The notes beneath the pieces are model-generated. The model ran no database searches and was not told the DNA's origin. It saw only the letters and a program-made list of their open reading frames with translations. 21,657 bases of DNA from Bacteroidota bacterium (GTDB lineage: Bacteria > Bacteroidota > Bacteroidia > Flavobacteriales > Flavobacteriaceae), in NCBI GenBank assembly GCA_023390775.1, contig JAEWCF010000026.1, positions 1-21,657 of the forward strand. Direction: 5' to 3'. This document shows positions 7,206 through 14,996 of the stretch, piece after piece. Numbering within the stretch: the first letter of the stretch is position 1; each line of letters begins with the position of its first letter. A program made the position numbers and the translations under genes.

Positions 7206-8507
7206 TCAGAGACCCAGATTTCCCGAAAGTTCCCTGAGCGTGATTTCCGAAAGTTTCGCCTGGTACTGCGCATTGTAGAAACGCGCCCGGGCATTGATGT
7301 AATTGAGTTGCGCGGTCCTGAACTCAAGGGTCGGCACGGTCCCGATGCGGAATTTGTCCAACGTGATCCGCAAATTTTCCTGTGCGAGTTCCTGGTTGCG
7401 GCGCTCGATGTCGATCAGGCTGACATTGGCAAGATAGGTCTGAAAGGCCGATGTGATCTGCGAATCGATCGCGAGTTTTTGCCTCTCGATAAAGAGTTCG
7501 GCGTTTTCGACCTGTAATTTGGCCACCTTCTCGTTTCGGCGCTGGTTGAGCCCGTCAAAAAGGTTCATCGTCGCATTGAAGCCATAGCTGAAACCGCGCG
7601 AAGAGGCTTCCGTTGTAAACCCGAGCGAGGATTCCGACTCGTTCCAGATATACCCCGTATTGACCGTGACCACCGGATAGCGGCCGGAGCGCACCTGCCT
7701 GAGCTGGAGTTCCGCGATGCGTTTTGAAAGCACCTGCGCCTGGATCTGCGGGTTCTGTTCCGATGCGCGGTTGAGCAGGTCGGCCAAGGCGAGCGAGGGA
7801 TCGACGGCAATGTTGTCGGTTACGGTGAATTCGGTTTGCGGATCGCGCCCCATCAGTTCATTTAGCCGGACGCGGGTGGCGGCGTATGTTTCCCTTTGCC
7901 GAAGCTGCGCTGTGATGTCGGTATTGAGGTCGACCTGTGCGTTGAGCACTTCAAGCTTGGCCGCCTTCCCGATCGTGTACCGGTTTTGGGCGGTTTCGAC
8001 GCGTTGGCGAGAAATGACGATCGCGGTATCCAGGGCGGCAAGTTGTTGCTGTTGCTGGACAAGGTCGAAATAGGTTCCCATCAGGTCGCCGATTCCCGCC
8101 GTCATCGCCACGCGCAATTCGGCCTCGCTCAGTTTGCGGTTTTCCTTCAATTGATCGTACCGCGCGAACATCCCGAAGCCGTCAAAAATGGTCCATCCCA
8201 AATTAAAGCCGTAGTTCAGGGAGTTGTTCCGGGCATTGTCCAGCGTTATTACTTCTCCCGTCTGCCGCGTCTGGCTGGAATACTGTATGCTGTTGTTGTC
8301 GGTGGCAACGGCCTCAACCCGAGGGAGGAAACCCGCGTTGCCGATGGTCACGTTCGTGTCGTCGATCTTAAGGTCGTTGGCCGCGATGCGGATATCATAA
8401 TTGTTCTCCAGGGCGATCTTGACCGCCTCTTCAAGCGTCAGGACTTCCTGCGAAAAAACGGTGACCGGAAGCAGGATCAGCGTGCAAATGAATGATTTAA
8501 GCCCCAT
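7206..8507 (-). CDS. TolC-family outer-membrane efflux channel
   Basis: The 433-residue protein has a signal peptide, MGLKSFICTLILLPVTVFSQ, then two tandem OEP repeats typical of TolC. It starts with LTLEEAVKIALENNYDIRIA; the repeated helical/beta units include GWTIFDGFGMFARYDQLKENR and, in the second half, NATMNLFDGLNQRRNEK, each carrying the beta-hairpin signature around FDG. The C-terminal half has RITLDKFRIGTVPTLEFRTAQ. It should form the trimeric outer-membrane tunnel of the pump encoded just upstream. The ATG at 8507 is chosen because a near-perfect Shine-Dalgarno precedes it by 6 nt; an in-frame ATG at 8525 lacks one. The start lies 11 bp inside the end of the RND gene, suggesting translational coupling. 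Confidence 0.93.
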   Translation of the reverse strand: MGLKSFICTLILLPVTVFSQEVLTLEEAVKIALENNYDIRIAANDLKIDDTNVTIGNAGFLPRVEAVATDNNSIQYSSQTRQTGEVITLDNARNNSLNYGFNLGWTIFDGFGMFARYDQLKENRKLSEAELRVAMTAGIGDLMGTYFDLVQQQQQLAALDTAIVISRQRVETAQNRYTIGKAAKLEVLNAQVDLNTDITAQLRQRETYAATRVRLNELMGRDPQTEFTVTDNIAVDPSLALADLLNRASEQNPQIQAQVLSKRIAELQLRQVRSGRYPVVTVNTGYIWNESESSLGFTTEASSRGFSYGFNATMNLFDGLNQRRNEKVAKLQVENAELFIERQKLAIDSQITSAFQTYLANVSLIDIERRNQELAQENLRITLDKFRIGTVPTLEFRTAQLNYINARARFYNAQYQAKLSEITLRELSGNLGL

Positions 8508-11500
8508 GCGGCACCTCCTTTTCAAATTGTTCGATGTTGTCGAATTCGGGCCGGTGCTTTCGTTCGCGCGACCACATCAGGTAAATGGCCGGAATCACGA
8601 AAAGCGTCAGGATGAGCGAAAAAAGCGTTCCGCCCACAATCACCACTCCCATTCCGATACGGCTGGTGGATGCCGCTCCGAGCGACAGCGCAATCGGAAG
8701 CGCGCCCAGTGCGATGGTAAGGCTGGTCATCAAAATAGGGCGGAGGCGTGATTCCGCGGCCTCTGTGATGGCCTCATATTTTGATTTGCCCTGTTCGCGA
8801 AGCTGGTTCGCAAATTCGACGATCAGGATTCCGTTCTTGGTCACGAGCCCGATCAGCATGATGGTCCCGATCTGCGAAAAAATGTTCCAGGTCTGGTCGA
8901 ACAGCCACAGCGACAGCAGCGCTCCGGCAACCGCCATCGGCACGGTCAGGATGATGATCAGCGGGTCGATGAAACTCTCAAACTGGGCTGCAAGGATCAA
9001 AAAGATCAGCAGGAGCGCCAACCCGAAGGCGAAAGCCGTGTTGGAATTCGATTCGACAAAATCGCGCGATTCCCCGCCAAGGTCGGTGGTGAAGGTTTCG
9101 TCCAAAACCTTTTCCCGGATGGATTCCATGGCGTCTATCCCGTCGCTGATGCTCTTGCCCGGTGCCAATCCCGCCGAGACCGTCGCCGACATGTACCGGT
9201 TGTTGTGATACAGTTGCGGAGGAGAACTTTGTTCCTCGACCGTGACCAGGTTGTCGAGCTGGATGAGTTCGCCCTTGTCGTTCTTGACAAAAATGGAAGT
9301 AAGGTCAACGGGTGCATCGCGATCCTTTTTGTCGAACTGGCCCATGACCTGGTATTGTTTGCCGTTCATCATGAAATAGCCGAAGCGCTGCCCGCTCAGC
9401 GAAAGCTGCAGCGTTTGCGCCACATCGATGACCGAAACGCCCAGGCTCTGCGCCTTTTCCCGATCGATGGTCACGTAGATTTCGGGTTTGTTGAACTTCA
9501 GGTTCACATCGACGTTGGAAAATGTGGGATTGTCCTCGGCGGCAGCCATGAACTGCGGAATCTTCTCTCTAAGCTTTTCGAAATTCGGGGCTTGGATAAT
9601 GTATTGGATCGGTTGGCCACCGCGACGGTTCACCGCAATGGTTGGGGATTCCGAAACGTTGGTGCGCGCATCGGGATAACGCTTGGTCCATTTGCCCAAT
9701 GCTTCGGCGATCTCGGCCTGGCTTCGTTCCCGCTCACCCGGTTCCACAAGCGCGATGCGGGCGCGGCCAGAATTTACCGACGCCGCCCCGAAACCCGGTG
9801 AGGTGATGATCAGCGCAACCTTTTTCTCGGGAATCGAATCGTTGATGAGTTGCGAGAGGTCCTGCATGAAGCGGTCCATGTATTCGTATGAGGCACCTTC
9901 GGGAGCCGTCGCATTGACGCTGACGAAACTTCGGTCGTCATACGGAGCGGTCTCCTTCTTCAAAACGGAAAAGAACAGCCAGATCAGGCCCAGGCAGGCG
10001 ACTAGAATGGGGAAACTCAGCCATTTTCGGGCCATAAAGGACTTGAGCGAGCGGCTGTAGCTTTCGTTCATCCGCACGAAATATTTTTCGGTAACCTCGT
10101 AAAATTTGGAATGCTGTTGCTTGCCGCCCTTCATCAGGTAGGCGTTGAGCATCGGTGTCAGCGTGAGCGATACGAAGGCCGAGATCAGCACCGCCGCCCC
10201 GATGACCACGCCGAATTCGCGGAAGAGGCGACCTACAAAACCTTCCAGAAAGATCACGGGCAGGAATACGGCCGCGAGCGTGACCGAAATCGAGATGACC
10301 GCAAAGAAAATCTCGTTCGACCCCTTAATTGCGGCCTCGATCGGGGACATACCTTCCTCGACTTTCTTGAAAATATTTTCGGTGACCACGATGCCGTCGT
10401 CCACGACAAGGCCGGTAGCGAGCACGATCGCCAGGAGCGTGAGCACATTGACCGAGAAGCCCAGCATCCACATGATGAAAAACGTGGCGATGAGCGAAAC
10501 GGGGATGTCGATCAGCGGCCTGAAGGCGATGGCCCAGTTGCGGAAGAACAGATAGATGATCAACACCACCAGGATGATCGAGATCACGAGTGTTTCCACA
10601 ACCTCGTGGACGGCCTGCCGCACAAAAGTCGTGTTGTCGATGGCCACGTTCAGCTTGAAATCCTTGGGCAGGTCGCGTTTGAATTGGTCGAATTGGGTGT
10701 AAAAGGCGTCGGCTATGTCCAGATAATTCGTCCCCGGCTGCGGGATGATTGCCATACCCACCATCGGTTGCCCCGATTCGCTGAGTTTGGTTTCAAGGTT
10801 TTCGGCCTCGAGTGCAGCTTTCCCGATGTCGCTCAGCCTGACGATCTTCTCGCCCTGGGCCAGGATGATGATGTTGTTGAATTCTTCCTCGGTAGATAGG
10901 TTTCCGACCGTTTTTACCGTGAGCTCGGTATTGGCGCCCGTAAGTTTGCCCGATGGCAGCTCGACATTCTGCGCCGATAGCGCCGCCCGCACATCCGAAA
11001 CCGTCAGGCCGTACGAGGCGAGTCGGACCGGATCGATCCACAGCCGCATCGCGTACTTTCGCTGCCCCCAGATCTGGACGCTCGAAACCCCGGGAATGGT
11101 CTGCAGGCGCGGGGCAATCACGTTGTCGGCATAATCCGAAAGCTCGAGCACGTTCTTGGTATCGCTCTGGACCGTCATGGTAATGATCGCCTCCGAATCG
11201 GCGTCGGCCTTTGAGACCACCGGCGGCGCATCGATATCCTGCGGAAGGCTGCGCACCGCCTGTGAAACCTTGTCGCGCACGTCATTGGCGGCTTCCTCCA
11301 GGTTTTTGTCGAGGTTGAATTCGATGGTGATATTGCTCGATCCCTGGTTGCTGGAAGACGAAATATTGCGGATGCCGTCGATGGAGTTGATGGCCTTTTC
11401 GAGCGGTTCGGTGATCTGCGATTCGATGATGTCGGCGTTGGCGCCCGTGTAATTGGTCCGTACCGAAATCTGCGCCGGGTCTATCGATGGGAATTCCCGG

Positions 11501-11601
11501 ATTCCCAGATACGTATACCCGATGATGCCGAAGAGGATCAGCAACAGGTTCATGACGATGGTCAGGACGGGGCGCTTGATGCTGGTGGTGGATAAACTCA
11601 T
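8497..11601 (-). CDS. RND multidrug efflux transporter, inner-membrane pump (AcrB/MexB type, HAE1)
   Basis: The 1034-residue length is normal for HAE1 pumps. The N-terminus (SIKRPVLTIVMNLLLILFGI) is the first membrane helix. Proton-relay residues are intact: the Asp pair in GLVVDDGIVVTENIF (Asp401-402) in TM4 and the Lys in GLVTKNGILIVEFANQ in TM10. Two large periplasmic loops of about 300 residues and a duplicated 6+6 helix plan are evident. It exchanges protons for drugs or other amphiphiles in a complex with the membrane-fusion protein and TolC-like channel encoded on either side. Only 1 bp separates it from the fusion-protein stop, and its end overlaps the channel gene. Substrates cannot be told from sequence. 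Confidence 0.96.
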   Translation of the reverse strand: MSLSTTSIKRPVLTIVMNLLLILFGIIGYTYLGIREFPSIDPAQISVRTNYTGANADIIESQITEPLEKAINSIDGIRNISSSSNQGSSNITIEFNLDKNLEEAANDVRDKVSQAVRSLPQDIDAPPVVSKADADSEAIITMTVQSDTKNVLELSDYADNVIAPRLQTIPGVSSVQIWGQRKYAMRLWIDPVRLASYGLTVSDVRAALSAQNVELPSGKLTGANTELTVKTVGNLSTEEEFNNIIILAQGEKIVRLSDIGKAALEAENLETKLSESGQPMVGMAIIPQPGTNYLDIADAFYTQFDQFKRDLPKDFKLNVAIDNTTFVRQAVHEVVETLVISIILVVLIIYLFFRNWAIAFRPLIDIPVSLIATFFIMWMLGFSVNVLTLLAIVLATGLVVDDGIVVTENIFKKVEEGMSPIEAAIKGSNEIFFAVISISVTLAAVFLPVIFLEGFVGRLFREFGVVIGAAVLISAFVSLTLTPMLNAYLMKGGKQQHSKFYEVTEKYFVRMNESYSRSLKSFMARKWLSFPILVACLGLIWLFFSVLKKETAPYDDRSFVSVNATAPEGASYEYMDRFMQDLSQLINDSIPEKKVALIITSPGFGAASVNSGRARIALVEPGERERSQAEIAEALGKWTKRYPDARTNVSESPTIAVNRRGGQPIQYIIQAPNFEKLREKIPQFMAAAEDNPTFSNVDVNLKFNKPEIYVTIDREKAQSLGVSVIDVAQTLQLSLSGQRFGYFMMNGKQYQVMGQFDKKDRDAPVDLTSIFVKNDKGELIQLDNLVTVEEQSSPPQLYHNNRYMSATVSAGLAPGKSISDGIDAMESIREKVLDETFTTDLGGESRDFVESNSNTAFAFGLALLLIFLILAAQFESFIDPLIIILTVPMAVAGALLSLWLFDQTWNIFSQIGTIMLIGLVTKNGILIVEFANQLREQGKSKYEAITEAAESRLRPILMTSLTIALGALPIALSLGAASTSRIGMGVVIVGGTLFSLILTLFVIPAIYLMWSRERKHRPEFDNIEQFEKEVPHGA
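8512..8520 (-). promoter_or_regulatory. Strong Shine-Dalgarno before the TolC-like gene
   Basis: On the minus strand AAGGAGGTG lies with its AGGAGG core 6 nt before the ATG at 8507. Bacteroidetes genes rarely use such sites. It lies inside the 3' end of the RND coding region and decides the start of the channel gene. Confidence 0.8.
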
Positions 11602-11602
11602 C

Positions 11603-12676
11603 TTAGCTCTTTTGCGGATTGGTGAGTTTTACCTTGACCGGGGCACCATCGCGCAGCGACATCACGCCCGTCACAAGGACCGTGTCGCCTGGTTTAAGCC
11701 CGGACGTGATCAGGACGTCCTTGTCGGTACGGGCGCCGGTCTCGACCACCACTTCCTTTGCGCTCCCGCCGCGGTCCACGAAGATTTTCTTCCCGTTTTG
11801 GATGGGAATGAGCGCTTCGGTGGGCACCAAAAGGGCATTTTCGATCCTGTCGAGCGGGAGTTCCACATTGGCAAACGTGCCCGGGATCAGTTTTCCTTCG
11901 GGATTCTCGGCAACGGCGCGAAGTCGAAGTGTTCGGGTGGCCACTTCCACCTCGGGTTCGACGGCGTAGATCCGGGCCGAAAAAGTATCGCGCGAGCCCG
12001 CGGTGGTAAAGGAAATGTTCTTTCCAGCGGTCATTTGGGAGGCGTACTTTTCAGGAATGGAGAAGGTGATCTTGACCTGCGCGGTGTTGACCAGTTTTGC
12101 GACGACCGTTTCGGGCGTGACGAAGGTGCCTTTGGAGATCGACCTCAACCCGATGGTCCCTGAAAACGGGGCACGCACCGTGGTTTTGGCCAATTGGGCG
12201 CGGATGAGTTGGGATTCGGATTGTGCCGAGCGGAAATCGGCGCTCGCAATGTCAAATTCCTCGCGGGAGATGGCTTCTTTTTCCAGGAGCAATTTGGCGC
12301 GCCTCGCATTTTCCGAAGCGAGTTGCTGCGCCGTGAGGGCCTTCGACAACTGCGCCCTCAACTCGAGATCGTTAACCTTAAAAAGCACCTGGCCCTTAGC
12401 GACTTTTGACCCCTCATTGAAATTGATGCTTTCCACGATGCCCGATACCTCACTGCGGATTTCGACCTGCTCATTGGCTTCTATAGATCCGCTTAGCGAT
12501 AGGTTATCGGCGAAGGGTTGCGGCTTCAGGACCATTCCGGTCACCATCGACGGCATCTTGTTTTTTGGGCCTCCCTTGGGCTGGTCGCCATCCTGGCTGT
12601 TTTCGACGATGCGGTAAATCACAAGGGCAATAATGGCCAGGCCAAGCAGGGTGAAAATGAGGTGTTTTATCTTCAT
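11603..12676 (-). CDS. RND efflux periplasmic adaptor (membrane-fusion protein)
   Basis: The 357-residue adaptor links the RND pump to the outer-membrane channel. It begins with an uncleaved-looking N-terminal membrane helix (KHLIFTLLGLAIIALVIY) rather than a lipobox. A biotinyl-lipoyl-like half follows (SGSIEANEQVEIRSEVSGIV), then KVAKGQVLFKVND, a helical hairpin (SKALTAQQLASENARRAKLL), the second lipoyl half (TTVRAPFSGTIGLRSISKG), and beta-barrel and membrane-proximal domains ending near GDTVLVTGVMSLRDGAPVKV. The open frame reaches 12697, but the ATG at 12676 gives the usual charged start before the helix. It is the first gene of the presumed efflux operon; a -7 box and two inverted repeats lie upstream. 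No regulator gene adjoins it. Confidence 0.94.
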   Translation of the reverse strand: MKIKHLIFTLLGLAIIALVIYRIVENSQDGDQPKGGPKNKMPSMVTGMVLKPQPFADNLSLSGSIEANEQVEIRSEVSGIVESINFNEGSKVAKGQVLFKVNDLELRAQLSKALTAQQLASENARRAKLLLEKEAISREEFDIASADFRSAQSESQLIRAQLAKTTVRAPFSGTIGLRSISKGTFVTPETVVAKLVNTAQVKITFSIPEKYASQMTAGKNISFTTAGSRDTFSARIYAVEPEVEVATRTLRLRAVAENPEGKLIPGTFANVELPLDRIENALLVPTEALIPIQNGKKIFVDRGGSAKEVVVETGARTDKDVLITSGLKPGDTVLVTGVMSLRDGAPVKVKLTNPQKS

Positions 12677-12710
12677 AAAGTCAGTGGAACAGGGCATTTG
12701 TCCGAGAGGA

Positions 12711-12718
12711 CAAAGCTA
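12711..12718 (-). promoter_or_regulatory. Candidate -7 promoter box for the efflux operon
   Basis: The minus strand reads TAGCTTTG, a match to TAnnTTTG, 34 nt upstream of the adaptor ATG. A -33 TTG is not obvious. The two inverted repeats lie 27-60 bp further upstream in transcription order, where an activator or repressor could act. Confidence 0.5.
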
Positions 12719-12745
12719 CTTTTTATAATCGGGAATGTTTTTTAC

Positions 12746-12764
12746 AGTTAATGTTTATTTAACT
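12746..12764. repeat. Operator-like inverted repeat AGTTAA-N7-TTAACT
   Basis: Perfect 6-bp arms (12746-12751 and 12759-12764) are separated by 7 nt in the gap between recG and the efflux operon. The 19-bp span is right for a dimeric helix-turn-helix regulator. It abuts the next palindrome without a gap. Confidence 0.45.
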
Positions 12765-12778
12765 TTTGTATATACAAA
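12765..12778. repeat. Perfect 14-bp palindrome TTTGTATATACAAA
   Basis: This uninterrupted palindrome directly follows the preceding inverted repeat and lies upstream of the efflux promoter candidate, 27 bp beyond the recG stop. It looks like an operator; it has no GC-rich stem or clear U-tract and so is unlikely to be a recG terminator. Confidence 0.55.
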
Positions 12779-12805
12779 CATTCATTCCCGGTACGCATCC
12801 TTCCG

Positions 12806-14914
12806 CTATGAAATGTAATTCCAGATATTTTTTTTGCGCGTCAGTTCCTCGAGTGCGATCCGGACACATCCGTTAACATCCCGGGCCAGTTGCGGGTCGT
12901 CCTGCAAAAGGTTGATCGCGTGTTGCCGTGCAAGCTGCAGGATTTCGCGGTCTTTGACCAGGTCGGCGATGCGCAGGGTAAGGATCCCGCTTTGCTGGGT
13001 GCCCATGAGATCGCCCGGCCCGCGAAGCTTGAGGTCGGTTTCGGCGATTTCGAAGCCATCGTTTGTGCGGACCATCGTTTCCATCCGCAGTTTGGAATCG
13101 TTGCTGAGCTTTTGGCCGGTCATCAGGATGCAGTAACTCTGGTCGGCGCCCCGGCCCACGCGTCCGCGAAGCTGGTGCAATTGAGACAAGCCGAACCTTT
13201 CGGCACTTTCAATGACCATCACGCTCGCATTGGGGACGTTGACCCCCACCTCAATGACCGTAGTGGCGACCATGATATTGGTCTTTCCCTGTGCGAAACG
13301 CGCCATTTCGGCATCCTTGTCGGCAGGTTTCATTTTTCCGTGCAATATCGATACTGAATATTGCGGCAGGGGGAAATCGCGCGAGATGCTCTCATACCCG
13401 TCCATCAGGTCCTTGTAATCCATCTTTTCGCTTTCCTGGATCAGGGGGTAGACGATGTAAACCTGGCGTCCCTTCGCGATCTCGTCCCTGAGGAATTTCC
13501 AGACGCGGAGCCGGTTGGTATCGAATCGGTGGACGGTTTGGATGGGCTTTCGGCCGGGAGGCAGTTCATCGATGACCGATATGTCCAGGTCGCCATACAG
13601 GCTCATGGCCAGGGTCCGGGGGATTGGCGTCGCGGTCATGACCAGCACGTGCGGCGGAATGTCGTTCTTGCGCCATAATTTTGAACGTTGCTCCACTCCA
13701 AAACGGTGCTGTTCGTCAATGATGGCAAGCCCCAGATTGTGGAATTTTACTTTTTCCTCCAGGAGTGCATGGGTCCCGATCAGGATGTGCAACGAACCAT
13801 CTTCCAATGCGGAGTGGATTTCGGCCCGTTCGGAAGCCTTGGTGGAGCCTGTGAGCAGCCTGATCTGGATGCCGAGCGGCGAAGCCAAATCGGACAAGCC
13901 CTTGAAATGTTGCCCGGCGAGGATTTCGGTTGGGGCCATGAGGCAGGCCTGGAATCCGTTGTCGATCGCCAAAAGCATGCTCATGAAGGCGACGATTGTT
14001 TTCCCCGAACCCACATCGCCCTGGAGCAGGCGGTTCATTTGCGCGGGTTGCCCCATATCGTGCCGGATCTCCCTGATGACCCGCTTTTGCGCGCCCGTCA
14101 GTCCGAAGGGAAGGTGGTTTTGGTAAAAATCATTGAAAAGCGTCCCGACGTTTCCAAAGACATGCCCCTTGATCTTGTGCTTCCGCACCATGTTCTTGAT
14201 CACGAGCTGCATCTGGATGAAGAACAGTTCCTCGAATTTCAATCGGTAACGCGCCTTCTCCACGCTCTCAAGGCTGCGCGGGAAGTGCACCTCGCGCATG
14301 GCCTGCGTCTTTGAGGGAAGTTCGAGCTGTGCAAGGAGCGACACCGGCAATGTTTCTTCAAACTGCGGCGTATTTTCAAGAAGGACCTGCTGGATCACCC
14401 TGGCCGTGACCCGGTTGGAAATCCCTTTGGAAGAGAGGGCTTCGGTGGAAGGGTAAATGGCCTGCAGGGCCGGCCTTCGGTTTTGGGTGTGCTCGGCGAG
14501 AGGTTCGATTTCCGGATGCACCATGCTGAAGGTCCCGTTGAAATAGCTGACCTTCCCGAAAATCACGATCGGAACCTGTGTCTTGAGGCTTTCCATCAGC
14601 CATTTGACTCCCTGGAACCAAATGAGCTCCATTTCTCCCGAACCGTCCACGAAAACGGCGACGAGCCTCTTTCCGCCGCGTTTTTGCTCCACCGTGCGAA
14701 GCGCCGTGATTTTCCCCGGAATCTGTACCTCGCCGGCCATATTGGGGCGGAGGTCGCCAATCTTGTAAAACCTGGTCCGGTCGACGTATCGGTGGGGGAA
14801 TAGGTTGAGCAGGTCCCCGACAGTGTGGATACCCAATTCCTTGCGGAGCAAATCGCCGCGCGAAGGACCGACGCCTTTGAGGTATTCGACCGGGGTCCGC
14901 AAAAAGTCGCTCAT
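12806..14914 (-). CDS. recG: ATP-dependent DNA helicase RecG
   Basis: The 702-residue helicase remodels stalled forks and Holliday junctions. The N-terminal wedge/OB region starts at VEYLKGVGPSRGDLLRKELG (about 9-28). Helicase motifs are GDVGSGKT (Walker A, 299-306), DEQH with RFGVEQR (400-410), TATPIPRT (427-434), and in the second RecA lobe QLHQLRGRVGRGADQSY, the RecG motif VI plus start of the TRG element. The frame is open to 14932, but ATG at 14914 gives the N-terminus MSDFLRTPVEYLKG expected for the family. It is divergent from the M1 peptidase gene; a degenerate TAACTTG upstream could be its -7 box. Confidence 0.96.
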   Translation of the reverse strand: MSDFLRTPVEYLKGVGPSRGDLLRKELGIHTVGDLLNLFPHRYVDRTRFYKIGDLRPNMAGEVQIPGKITALRTVEQKRGGKRLVAVFVDGSGEMELIWFQGVKWLMESLKTQVPIVIFGKVSYFNGTFSMVHPEIEPLAEHTQNRRPALQAIYPSTEALSSKGISNRVTARVIQQVLLENTPQFEETLPVSLLAQLELPSKTQAMREVHFPRSLESVEKARYRLKFEELFFIQMQLVIKNMVRKHKIKGHVFGNVGTLFNDFYQNHLPFGLTGAQKRVIREIRHDMGQPAQMNRLLQGDVGSGKTIVAFMSMLLAIDNGFQACLMAPTEILAGQHFKGLSDLASPLGIQIRLLTGSTKASERAEIHSALEDGSLHILIGTHALLEEKVKFHNLGLAIIDEQHRFGVEQRSKLWRKNDIPPHVLVMTATPIPRTLAMSLYGDLDISVIDELPPGRKPIQTVHRFDTNRLRVWKFLRDEIAKGRQVYIVYPLIQESEKMDYKDLMDGYESISRDFPLPQYSVSILHGKMKPADKDAEMARFAQGKTNIMVATTVIEVGVNVPNASVMVIESAERFGLSQLHQLRGRVGRGADQSYCILMTGQKLSNDSKLRMETMVRTNDGFEIAETDLKLRGPGDLMGTQQSGILTLRIADLVKDREILQLARQHAINLLQDDPQLARDVNGCVRIALEELTRKKNIWNYIS

Positions 14915-14984
14915 CACTGATATTTGGGGCAAGTTAATGATATTTTGAGAATCAGATGTGCGGGAAACCCGTTGGCGAATTCCT

Positions 14985-14992
14985 TATTTTTG
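14985..14992 (+). promoter_or_regulatory. Candidate -7 box for the M1 aminopeptidase gene
   Basis: TATTTTTG matches TAnnTTTG and ends 4 nt before the ATG at 14997, the same spacing as at kdsB. This placement predicts a leaderless or nearly leaderless transcript and supports ATG 14997 over the GTG at 14958. No -33 TTG is seen at normal distance. Confidence 0.5.
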
Positions 14993-14996
14993 GTCC

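Noticed and set aside
10111..10899. 262-codon open frame on the plus strand
   Set aside because: It is antisense to the RND pump, with low-complexity Asp/His/Arg composition typical of a shadow.
8497..12676. Frameshift or pseudogene in the efflux operon
   Set aside because: All three proteins are full length with intact motifs; gene overlaps are normal for coupled operons.
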